NCBI GenBank assembly: GCA_030789695.1
Contig: CM061132.1
Coordinates: 34,620,418-34,684,417 of the forward strand
Length of the DNA: 64,000 bases
Origin: Scilla litardierei
Lineage: Eukaryota > Streptophyta > Magnoliopsida > Asparagales > Asparagaceae
Direction: 5' to 3'
Shown: positions 55,229 to 64,000 of the stretch, in pieces
Position numbering within the stretch: position 1 is the first letter of the stretch
Layout of the letters: every line of letters starts with the position of its first letter
Translations under genes and position numbers: made by a program
The notes under the pieces: generated by a model
Database searches by the model: none
Told to the model about the DNA's origin: nothing
What the model saw: only the letters and a program-made list of their open reading frames with translations

Positions 55229-56157
55229 CGGAGACCACCACCTGCCTCGGCTGCCGATGATCCTCATGCCCCGGAGAGGGGCGAAGTGGTCGCCGCAGAG
55301 GACTCCTTCCGCGCGGCGGGGATCCGGCTGAGGGCGGACGACGTGCATTCCAGTGTCGCCGGCCCGAAGTCGACATCTCCGGGATCTCCCTTTACTCTTG
55401 ATTCTCCCTTCAGAGCCCTTCTCGCTCTGCGGCAAGGAAGCGTAGTTGCTGACGGACAGCTTCCTCATCGAGGCGATCTGGGGTTCGGTTGGGGCCTCGG
55501 CCTCGGTGGCGACGGTCTCCTCGCTCCGATGGGGAGAGATGCCGATGCGGGGGCTCCGTCCCCGAGGTGGAGACCTGGCGAACGGCGGGCTACGCTCGTT
55601 CATGCGCCCATGGCTTGAGGTCGACATCTTCGGGATCTCTTGGTTCTCCTCGTTCTCCCGTCGGAGCCTCTCGCACTCTGCGATGATGAAGCGGAGCTGG
55701 CGACGAGCGTCTTCTTCGTCGATGCGGGCTTGCTCGACGGTCTCGGTTGTTTCGTCCAGGTGTCTCTGAGCAGCAGTCGCTTCTTCCTGGTGTCTGCGCA
55801 ACCGAGCGACATCCATTTCTTCGTCCAAGAGCCTTTGTTGGGCCGCTATCTCCTCGACGAGCCCTTTCTGCCCCACTTCTCTATCGAACTGAGGATGAAG
55901 GTTTCGCCTCACGTTCGGGGGTCAGAGAGACCGGGGGGTGCTCTGGTCCTGGTCACCGCGAAGCCTTTCATCATCTTAGTGAAGGCCTCGAAGCTCTGTT
56001 GCACCGCATGGACCGAGGCCTGAACAGTCTCGACCTCCACCTCAGGAGGTGGGTTAGTTGCTGGAGTCCTTGGGTGAGAGTGTGATTCTTGGTCCATGGG
56101 ATCTTTGCCATGGTCAGGGTTTTGGTTGACGGGTATGGAGCTAGACATGGGTGTGAC
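55229..56157 (-). pseudogene. Gag N-terminal part of E
   Basis: The minus-strand ATG near 56157 (MSSSIPVNQNPDHG) follows the primer site. The frame reads VQQSFEAFTKMMKGFAV, then changes frame near 55912 into a coiled coil (EEIAAQQRLLDEEMDVARL, QARIDEEDARRQLRF) and a Pro/Arg/Ser-rich stretch that ends at the insertion (RGRWWSPKG). F has a homologous start at 63030-63380. Confidence 0.65.
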
Positions 56158-56161
56158 CCTT

Positions 56162-56183
56162 CGTTCCCACAAACGACACCAAT
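56162..56183 (-). promoter_or_regulatory. Primer-binding site of E
   Basis: The minus strand reads attggtgtcgtttgtgggaa next to the LTR end, a variant of the D site (tctggcgccgtctgtgggaa). Confidence 0.6.
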
Positions 56184-57430
56184 TGTTGCGGTGTAAAACA
56201 CGCGTACAATGAATTTGTATTACGGGGAACCAAGGGCACAATGGTTATGTTTATGATGGGATTAAGGTTGGCTATTTGACAGGTGATTAGTGTAGTGAAG
56301 TGGCTGAGCGCATTATGAAGGCTAACCACGGAACGTGTTTCTCTAGGATTTTGCTCCACGCCTGCACTGCCAAGGGTTGGAGTTGGATGCGACTTACGAA
56401 GGTGAGCTCGCCTGCACAAGGAGCAGCTGGTCAGAAAGGCCGGGTTGGTGTCCAACCCTTAGCCTCTCTGATGCCTAAGTCAGTAATAGGACTTAAAGCG
56501 GTGGCAAGGCACGCAGGTCAGACTAAGAGTGAGTCGACCTTACGTGACGAGCTATTAGTTGTGGAAGAACAAAGATATGGACGACCTTTGCTCTTGTGTG
56601 TGAATAATGAGATTCAGAGTGAATTTGCCAACCTCTTCCCCGTTGGAGGCGAATGGATATTTATACCTGATGGAGGCGGTTAGGTGAGGCTGACCTGACG
56701 TGCTGACTCAATGTGCTGGGCTGACCCAACTGTCAGCGGAAGCTTCGGACGAGGATGTCAGGACCAGGGGTGTCAGCCGTGCTTTTGTCAAACGGCGCAA
56801 CCGCCAGGAGGGATTTTGTCAGGATGTCAGGGCCGAAAGCACCAAGTGTCAGGGGGCACAGCAGCCAGGTGGTGCTTTGTCAGATGGTCGGGCGGCGAAA
56901 GTGTCAGTAGCGTTCTTGTACTAGGGTGTTTGTCGTGTCCGATGTGCCAAAGAGTCATCGGAGTGCATCCGAGAAGCGGGGCTAGCGATGGGTCGCTGGG
57001 TCGCCCCTGACTGAGGAAGAGCGGCATGGTTGTACGCCTTACGCGCTGTTCCCGGTGAGCTGGGGGGAGAACGGGCGCACGACCCGCATGGACCGTGGCG
57101 AAGTGCGCCCTTCCTCCAATCGTGTCGGACTTTAGGGTCGGCAGGCGCCCTGCTGGCATGGGAAAATAAGCGAGCGGCCTCTGAGATTGGGGCGAGGAGC
57201 ATCCTGTCGCTGGACTAGCTGGCCTCTGTGAAGGAGGGTGAGCCGGCAGGGTATTCGGCAGACTGGGATGGAAGGTCGGGCTATCACGATCTTCAAGTTG
57301 TAACAGGGCTGGCAGTCGAGGCGAGAGTATTTGAGTTTAGGCGCCAAAATCCTCGCCCTTCTAATCCATACATCGTATTGGTTTGAAATCCAATATACGG
57401 AGATGCTTGGATCTTTGACACGTGTACATA
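56184..57430 (-). repeat. 5' LTR of E (right edge uncertain)
   Basis: On the plus strand it begins tgttgcggtgtaaaacacgc. On the minus strand there is a TATAAATA (56658-56665). Upstream of it lies a cluster of nine TGTCA words (56725-56915 on the plus strand), most of them TGTCAG. A segment near 56420-56500 (ctggtcagaaaggc ... gatgcctaagtcag) is shared with the F LTR near 63580-63635. The right end is placed only roughly, near 57430. An extra ORF starts right of it, as if this LTR were also the 3' LTR of a neighbour. Confidence 0.6.
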
Positions 57431-57450
57431 TACAATGAGAACGATTTAGA

Positions 57451-57462
57451 TCACAGTTGGGT
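57451..57462 (+). promoter_or_regulatory. TATA-like box upstream of the second extra ORF
   Basis: gtatatatttac lies about 100 bp upstream of ATG 57557 and is followed by a purine/pyrimidine-rich leader. It suggests that the extra ORF has its own promoter. Confidence 0.5.
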
Positions 57463-57556
57463 ATATATTTACCTTAATAAGGCGGTTTTGGAGAGAGATA
57501 GAAAGTAAAGCTTCTTCGTCTCAAGCACTTTCGAACCAAAATTCGACTTCTCGACA

Positions 57557-58990
57557 ATGGCTTCCTCTTCTCCTCTTGCCTCTGCTAGAGCCTCGTCTTT
57601 CATCCTTCAAAAGGGTAAGGGGGCTGTCGTACCTGATCCGATTTCTGCTCAAGTCTCTTGAGTGGGGGCTGAGCAGATCCTTGAATTTCAGAAAAAATAT
57701 GTAAGACGTGATTACCAGATCCGGATGCCTCAAGCGGATGATAGGGTTCATGTCCCCGGCGATCGCGAGGTTGGAGTTTACATCAGGGCTTTTCAACAGG
57801 GACTTCGATTCCCCATGCACCCATTCATGTTGTGTGTATTGAAGTCTTTAGGGCGTTCCCTTTGTCAGCTGATGCCGAATGCGGTGGCCCCCTTGATTAG
57901 CTTCATCGCATTATGTGTGCTAAATGGGATTGAATCATCCATGGATCTGTTCAATTTCTTCTTTGTAGCGCCTCCGCTCAAGTCTCCGGGTTGGTACTTG
58001 ATAACCGCTCGACGAGGCAGAAAACTGTTTAGCGACCTTCCTACCTTAAACGCAGGATGGAAATACCAATTTGTGTTTGTGGTATTTCCGGACGAGGTGA
58101 GTTTTATCACTCGGTGGGAGAATCCTGAGCTCGAAATGAATGAGGACAATGCTCTCTCTAAGGAAGAGAAAGAGATTGCTGATACTTTGATGAAGTTGCC
58201 CGAGGCAAAGAGGTCGACCAAATGGCTTTTGTCTGGCCCGATATTGCTCTGGACAATGTGGACAAAAGGTGGATTCTTTTACCCATCTTTTCCTTGTTTT
58301 TCTACTTCTTGAATTTTGCCTCGTCTTTATAGGTATAGTCGTAATAGAGTATCAGGTGGACCCTGAAATGCGGGAGGTGCTTGAAACCTCCATTATGACA
58401 ACTGAGGAAAATCTGCCTTCCCTCCTTTGGGTCATCAGGAGGGGGATGTAATTGGGGATACCGAGGCTTTACCTTTGGTAATCCACGAAGGCCCCCAGTC
58501 AACTCAACCACAGAAGAGGAAAGAGAGGCATCACTCGGCTCAAGTTAAGAAGGTCGAGGCCAAGAAGAAAAAGTCAAGGTGAAAGCTTATCACTAATGAA
58601 TCGGACTTGCATAAATTGAATGAGGCCATTATATCAATTGAGGCCATAGAAAAAGCTCCAGCTTCCGAACACGATCGGGACCTCAATAGAGGTCAGGATA
58701 TAGTGTCGGATAAGGCTTCGGAGGAGTCCTCTTCGGCTCAGGGACCATCTCAGCGCCAAGACTCATGGCCCCGGGGAGGTTTATTTCCTCCAGAGCCACT
58801 GGCTGAGGACATTTCTCCCGAATTTAGGTTGATCCTATTGGAAAGTAGATCAGCCCAAGCTCCAGTCGAATACTCCATCGAAGAGCTATTTAGGGCAATT
58901 TATCCAATGGGACATGAGGAATTGGCCCTTCTAGATTGTAGGACCGTCTCTCGGCTTGCTGAGAATTTGAAGTGGTTAAATCATGTTGAT
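57557..58990 (+). pseudogene. Second Transposase_28-like extra ORF (homologue of the D antisense ORF)
   Basis: The frame opens MASSSPLASARASSF, meets a TGA at 57659-57661 and continues open to 58268. It carries VGVYIRAFQQGLRFPMHPF and QLMPNAVAPLISFIALCVLNG, collinear with the D domain. A 64-nt GT-AG segment (58269-58332) interrupts it, and the frame resumes GIVVIEYQVDPEMREVLE. A further frameshift near 58450, a TGA at 58580-58582 and an acidic C-terminal part end at 58990, where a repeat begins. It lies right of the E LTR on the plus strand, so it is antisense to a minus-strand element. Confidence 0.7.
58269..58332 (+). other. Predicted intron in the second extra ORF (64 nt)
   Basis: ACAAAAG|GTGGAT and a T-rich tract ending CTTTATAG|GTATAG bound it. 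Splicing keeps phase and removes an in-frame stop. It is shorter than usual for plant introns. Confidence 0.5.
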
Positions 58991-58991
58991 G

Positions 58992-60853
58992 GTTAACAAC
59001 ACTAGAAGGGAGGTTGAATAGTGTTGTATAAAAAAATTCACAAATTAACAACACAAAAAATTAACTTCCCTTCAAATGTTGCCTAAGGAACCAAGTAGAG
59101 TGATCTACGATTGGTTCTTAATCAACATGATTGATCTTCAAATATAGATAAGATAGTATATAAACAATAAAGATCAAAGGAGTAAAGATAATAGAATAGA
59201 TCTCACAGTGGAATATAAACTTACAATAATGAATTTAATTAGCAAGAGTAAATTAACAAATGATTGCAAATGACATATAATAAAAATGAACTTGTTAGTG
59301 TAAAGTAAATGTCAATCGCAAACACAAAGATTTTTATCCTGGTTCCTCACAACCTGGGTACGTCCAGTCCCCGAAACTCTTGTCGGGCTTTAATCCACTA
59401 TTATCGGTAAATAGTACAAACCACCTCATGCCAAGAGGATTTACAACCACCTTGCCTACAATAAGGATTTTCAAGCACCTTGCCTACAATAAGGATTTTC
59501 AACCACCTAGACTTGTCTAGGATTTTCACTTGCCTCACAACCCAAGGACTTTTCCTTGCCTCACAATCCGAGGACTTTCAACACCCTTATCACAAAGGGA
59601 CTATAAGTAAAATCAAATCCAATACACCACAATGTATTAGTGAAGATTGATTTTTACACCCAATAATTCTATAGCCAAGATTAAATTTTCAATTGTGCTT
59701 AACGTGGCTAAAAGAATTTAAATCGTTTGTAGATCACACAAAGAATATGAATTTATTCAATGTGATCTAGAATCTAGATGTGTCCTTAGATCATACAAAG
59801 AATATGAAATTATTCAATGCATCTAGAATCTAGATGTTTCAAAAATCCTTTGAGAATATGAAAAATCAAAGAGAATGATTTTGAAAACCAACTTGCAATA
59901 GCCAAAAAATAATAATGATCTTAAAAAGAATTATAAAAGAATATAAGCAGTAAGATCAAAAATTGAAAACCCGTTTTGGCTATGAAGAACTTTGAGAGCA
60001 ATGAGAACGATGAGATCTTTTGAGAGAATAAGAATTTTGCTCAAGAATGAATTGGTGTGGAAAATGTTCTCATATGGTCTCTATTTATAGAGCTAAAGGA
60101 GAATTCGAAATGATTCAAAATCAAGTTTGACTTCAGACCAAAAATCAAGCACGGAATAAATGAGAGAGTGAATCAAGGAATTCTGGTCGCATAGCTGGTA
60201 GTCGACTCCCTAACTTTGGTAGTCAACTCCCAGAGTGTTTCTAAAAAAATCTACTAGAACTGGTAGTCGACTCCCTAACTTTGGTAGTCGACTACCAGAG
60301 TATCTTTTCAGGGAGAAGGCAGAAATCAGGGTAGTGAACTATTGGGTGTTTGTAGTTGACTACAAGTTGAAACTTAGCTTCTATGAAAAGTGTACTCTCA
60401 AATAAGTTTTAAAACAAGTTTAAAAACATTTTAGAAAAACATTTTGTGTGTGTGTGTGCATATTCTTTCTTGGCTTTGACATAATCCTAAAAAACAACTC
60501 ACACACTAGACTCTATGAAGGACTTGAAGCTATGGCTGAGCTTGAGCTAGTTGCATAGGCTTCACTTGATTTTGAGCTCCTCTTTAGCTTTAGCTTGAGC
60601 ATATTCTTTCTGCTTCATCTTCGAGCTCCTCTTGTGCTAAAGCTTTAGAATGTAGACGTGGAATGTGAGCTCAATCCATCTTCATCTTCTATGTATGTAG
60701 TTATAGTTCTTCTTCGCGGAGTATGTTTCGAGCTTTAATTACCTTATTGCACAACCTACACACTAAAGTAGTATGATTAGTAATTTAACAACATTTGGTG
60801 TGATCATCATCAAAACAAACCACTTGTGGTGGGACTAGATTCCCATCAGTTAA
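58992..60853. mobile_element. Unclassified repeat insertion in the second extra ORF
   Basis: The insertion starts near gatggttaacaacactagaa and ends near gattcccatca. GTTAA occurs at 58992-58996 and 60849-60853 as a possible target duplication. TGATGG (58987) and CCATCA (60843) could alternatively be inverted LTR ends. It contains direct repeats of ccttgcctacaataaggatt (near 59448 and 59476) and of tggtagtcgactccctaact (near 60199 and 60262). No coding region is seen. Confidence 0.4.
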
Positions 60854-62556
60854 GTGGTGTTATGAATTGTGTATTGTTGCTAATCTACCCTCTATAGTAC
60901 ATGATTATTGTTTTTACATGAAAAGTAGACTAATGATATGCTTTGCTAATAGATTTGCTAATGTGCTCAGGGACATATACATCACGCTCACCACGTGTTT
61001 GTGAAAATGCTTCAATGAAATAAAATTTGAGAAACATGAGAAAATGAGCTCCCATGAACCATGTTATGGATTTGTGATGTTGTGAGACATGTATGACGTG
61101 GTTTCATAAGTGATGGGCTAATGAGTGGTGATGGTGGGCATGGCACTTTGGTGCATGACCCATGTTGATATGTGATGTGGCTATGATGGAGGGCATGACA
61201 CTTAGGTGCATGACCCAGATTGATAAATGAGGAATGTTAACGCTGTGAAGCCATGCTGTCATGATTCTTATAATATGACATATGATGTTTAATTGATGAT
61301 TTGGAATGTCTCAATCCTCTCTAAAGGGTGTGAGATATTAAAACTGGGGTTTGGAGGGAAATTTGAGTAAATTGTGGACAGGAGGCCTGGACAATGAAGG
61401 TGGGGAAGGTGATGATGTGATATGTGATATTTGTTCCCACTCGCCTTTACCGAGAGTGGAGGGGATTTGGCGTTTGTGATGATGTGGTTTGGATGTGGAG
61501 AGGTGCATGCGGAGATCCTCACTCTTGTTACCGTCTAGGGAGGAGATGGAGAGGCCCGGTGTACAGTACCCGTATCCACTGCACCGTGTGCCATACTCAC
61601 CCCAATCTTGGGGTGGGGGCGTGTGAGGCAGGTCCCCTGACGGGGGCAGTGTGAGAGGCCCAGCATACAGTGCCTGTGTCCACTGCGTCGAGTGCAGTTT
61701 TCCACCCCAAATCCTTAAGGTGAGGTCCAGGTCCTTGTATCACATGGTTTACCCAAGTTTCCAACTAATTAAATTAATAAATAAAAGTTTTACATGTTAC
61801 TTCTTTTGCCCACAGCACTTCCCTCTTCCTTTACCTGTCTTGCTCGTGTCATTGTGTTATACATCTGCCACTTGTGGTTACCCTTTTAGATTATGTTTGC
61901 ACGAACATTTGTATTATTATTCATGCTAACCCTTTTTCTTGCAGTAGCTCGACATCGAACCGCAGATATGATCCCTTACTTGGTTGTTTACTTCCTGCCA
62001 AATTATTTAGTTTACACGCCTTATTTCTCAAGCCTTGCCTTGTGCTTGATAACCTTAAAATAGTGTTCCAAATCCAAGTTGATTTCCTACTAGGGCACGC
62101 ATTGACGTGCTCCTCCCCATTTATCAGGCACCAGATAGTTGCAGCCTCAGGGAGGTTGAGTTTTGGAGGTGGTCAGGGTAGAGAGATGGAGTTGTTGGTT
62201 TGAGTTACATACTGGTTTGTCTCATGTAGTGTTGTATCAATGTATATGTATAAGTTGTACTTGTGATTTGGGCGTCGGATATGCACTCTTGGGCATGGGC
62301 TTGTTGTATGCTTGGAGTTCGGTGTTATGTGTGTATATGATGTTGTACCTTGTAGAGATGATTGTTGGACTTGTAGTTGGTATTCTTTTTCTCTGTGGTT
62401 GTTTTGTGGAGCATTATCTATGCTATCCCAGCATGTGCGCAGTGGCTTGCCTCTATTTTTTTCTCTCTTTTCTTCTCTTTCTTCTCCGCCCTTCGCCTCT
62501 GCATAATACTTGGGATGAATTCGTACATCCCGGGTATCCTGGGGAGTGGGGCGTGA
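60854..62556 (+). mobile_element. Chromovirus-like LTR segment
   Basis: It ends cctggggagtggggcgtgac+a, like the B LTR end (gaagcggggcgtgaca), and includes ctgcagtagctcgacatcga-type and CT-rich segments (62452-62500) usual for Tekay LTRs. The left end may be tgttatgaat at 60858. No target duplication was found, so it may be truncated. Open frames inside are not supported as genes. Confidence 0.45.
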
Positions 62557-62611
62557 CACCCGTGATTCCCACTACAAACAAATTTTATTGTGTGCGGATC
62601 TGACCCGCAAC
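62557..62611 (+). repeat. End of an F-type LTR in inverse orientation
   Basis: gtgtgcggatctgacccgca at 62592-62611 and its left flank are the reverse complement of the F LTR start at 63388-63440. It is a second F-type LTR end facing the other way, cut on its left by the chromovirus-like LTR. Confidence 0.6.
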
Positions 62612-63029
62612 AACCATAAATAGAAATTCCTCATTCCAATGTCTTATTCCTATTTACAAATTTGCCATTTCCATTAATGAAGAAATCCTTATTCAAAATA
62701 TATCCCTTCTTCTTACACACGCGCGCGCGCGCACACACACACACAGGCACTCACTCACTTCTCTACACATCCACCAACTCAAATCTCACTATATATTCAC
62801 AAATCCAACAATGCCAATCATTTTAATACCTCATATACATCTATTAGCATCCAACAGGTCATCAACACATCATTACTATATACACTACGTAATTACTATA
62901 TGTGCCGCACCATTCCTATATGCACTACAGAGGTACACAAGCACATTATGTACTCATTCAAGTATACATATGCTACATACATCAATCAAATAGACATATC
63001 CTAGCGTACATGGCACTAGGGCCATTACA
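62612..63029. other. Repeat-derived sequence with a GC/CA microsatellite
   Basis: No gene is seen. A (gc)n(ac)n microsatellite lies at about 62718-62745. The right end, cactagggccattaca, may be an LTR terminus on the minus strand (TGTAATGGCC), where it interrupts the F gag. Confidence 0.4.
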
Positions 63030-63380
63030 ATCTCTCCTCACATTTCGGAGCTTGGAGGGGCCTTCTGCCCGAGATGGTCCCGCTCGGTAGGCAACGGTCC
63101 ACTCCTCCATCATCCTGGTGAAGCTCTGGAAGCTCTTGTAGATGCCAAGGGCCGCGTCCTGAATGACCGCGACCGACCCCTCAAAGGGGTCGATTCATTG
63201 GTGAAATTTTCTTAGAGAACGGGGCTCTTCGGCCAGGGGTGGCCTCAGGGCGTCGTCGATCATGATCTCAAGTTGACCCGGCCTCCTTAAAGGCAGAGGA
63301 GGTGTGACTTGCCGTGGCGAGGATTGCGTTGAGGATGTGTGGAGCTTGACATGGGTGCAGCCCGTGTTCCCACGGACGGT
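63030..63380 (-). pseudogene. Gag N-terminal remnant of element F
   Basis: On the minus strand, KSFQSFTRMMEEWTVAYRAG corresponds to QQSFEAFTKMMKGFAVTRTR in E. The start (MSSSTHPQRNPRHG) matches the E start in position after the primer site. Stops and a frameshift occur. It is broken off at 63030. Confidence 0.55.
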
Positions 63381-63387
63381 GCCAACT
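63362..63387 (-). promoter_or_regulatory. Primer-site region of F
   Basis: The minus strand reads gttggcaccgtccgtgggaa, a third variant of the D/E primer site. Confidence 0.6.
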
Positions 63388-64000
63388 TTTGCGGGTCAGA
63401 TCCGCACACAATGAAATTTATTTGAAGTGGAAATCACGTGTACAATGATTTACATGGTTTTGGGTGATGGAGAGGTAAGCACGACTCGGGACTCGCTTCA
63501 GAGGTGAAGCATCGAAGGTCGCCTGGAGGTCACCTTTTTTCGGTAGCTGAGGCGAGCTTCCTGCGATGATCTATAACTGGTCAGAAAGGCGGGACTGGCT
63601 ATCATCCCGTAACCTCTCCGATGCCTAAGTCAGCTGGTGACGTAAAATGTAGGCACCGAACACGCTTGGTGATCTTAACGCAGATCGGCGAAGCTTGGTG
63701 AGCTTATGAGGAAGGCGCAGATATGTGGAAGATATCTGACCTTGTGTATTGAAATGAGTTAGAAGATTTAACTGACCAACCCCCTCTATAGAGGCATGAG
63801 GTGGGTATTTATAGGGCTAAGAGGTCGTTGTTCGTTATCCCGTCAGCCGTCGAATCAACCCTGCTGACACTCGAGTGCTAAAGCGATAGGTCGGCGAGCT
63901 GTGTCAGGGATATTTACTGCATTAATGGTGTCAGACTGTGTCAGGTGCATTAATGAGACGTGAGTAGCGGCCATCAGTTCTTGCTATTAACCTCTGGCAT
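63388..64000 (-). repeat. 5' LTR of F (cut by the window end)
   Basis: It begins (plus strand) ttttgcgggtcagatccgca and continues to the window edge. It has a TATAAATA on the minus strand (63806-63813) and, further upstream on that strand, five TGTCA or TGACA words (63830-63945), as in the E LTR. Confidence 0.65.

Noticed and set aside
57557..58990. Host gene candidate
   Set aside because: The domain matches the extra ORF of element D, and the ORF is broken by stops and flanked by LTR sequence, so it belongs to a retroelement.
1..64000. tRNA or rRNA genes, CRISPR arrays
   Set aside because: No cloverleaf-type or rRNA-like sequence and no regular repeat-spacer array was recognised. The primer-binding sites are only short tRNA complements.

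Overview
The window is plant nuclear DNA, almost certainly from a flowering plant with a repeat-rich genome. It holds no recognisable host gene. Nearly all of it is nested LTR retrotransposons of the Ty3/gypsy type (chromovirus Tekay/Del-like and Tat/Retand-like) and one element with copia-like traces, plus solo or partial LTRs. Dual RNase H domains, PMD/Transposase_28-like extra ORFs, LTRs over 3 kb and short AT-rich introns all point to a plant. The species cannot be told from this sequence.

Layout. 1-4800: G, a minus-strand gypsy remnant split by solo LTR S1 (2775-4612, TSD GTCGT). 5574-31281: B, a plus-strand chromovirus whose 5' LTR (5574-8466 and 26972-27140) was split by A. A (8467-26966, minus strand, TSD TGTTG) is a gag/pol-less element with LTRs of about 3.7 kb. 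Its left LTR was in turn split by H (11364-20342, plus strand, TSD GAGGG), another non-autonomous element with LTRs of about 2.5 kb. B gag-pol follows at 27279-31281 and runs into a 500-N gap (31282-31781).

Beyond the gap, E, a minus-strand Tat-like gypsy, has its integrase split by C (31805-49098, plus strand, TSD GTAAA, two 3314-bp LTRs). C is a sister of A. C was itself split by D (36800-45303, plus strand, TSD CCGTG, two 946-bp LTRs), a Tat-like element with an intact 1356-codon pol, no gag, and an antisense extra ORF with a predicted intron. The rest of E (49099-57430) is interrupted by an LTR-bearing fragment (52866-55223). From 57430 to 64000 there is an extra ORF of the D type, unclassified repeats, a chromovirus-like LTR piece, and the 5' end (gag start and LTR) of a further minus-strand element, F.

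How the parts relate. B has the only fairly complete chromovirus gag-pol, and A and C carry a related primer-site region and LTR layout, so B-type proteins may mobilise them in trans. A and C carry, in place of gag-pol, a gene-like unit (TATA/CT-rich leader plus a hydrophobic ORF). They also share a module of about 170-230 bp with the unrelated element H. B gag-pol is interrupted by two short GT-AG introns. These three points, and an snRNA-type promoter in the H LTR, are the most unusual content.
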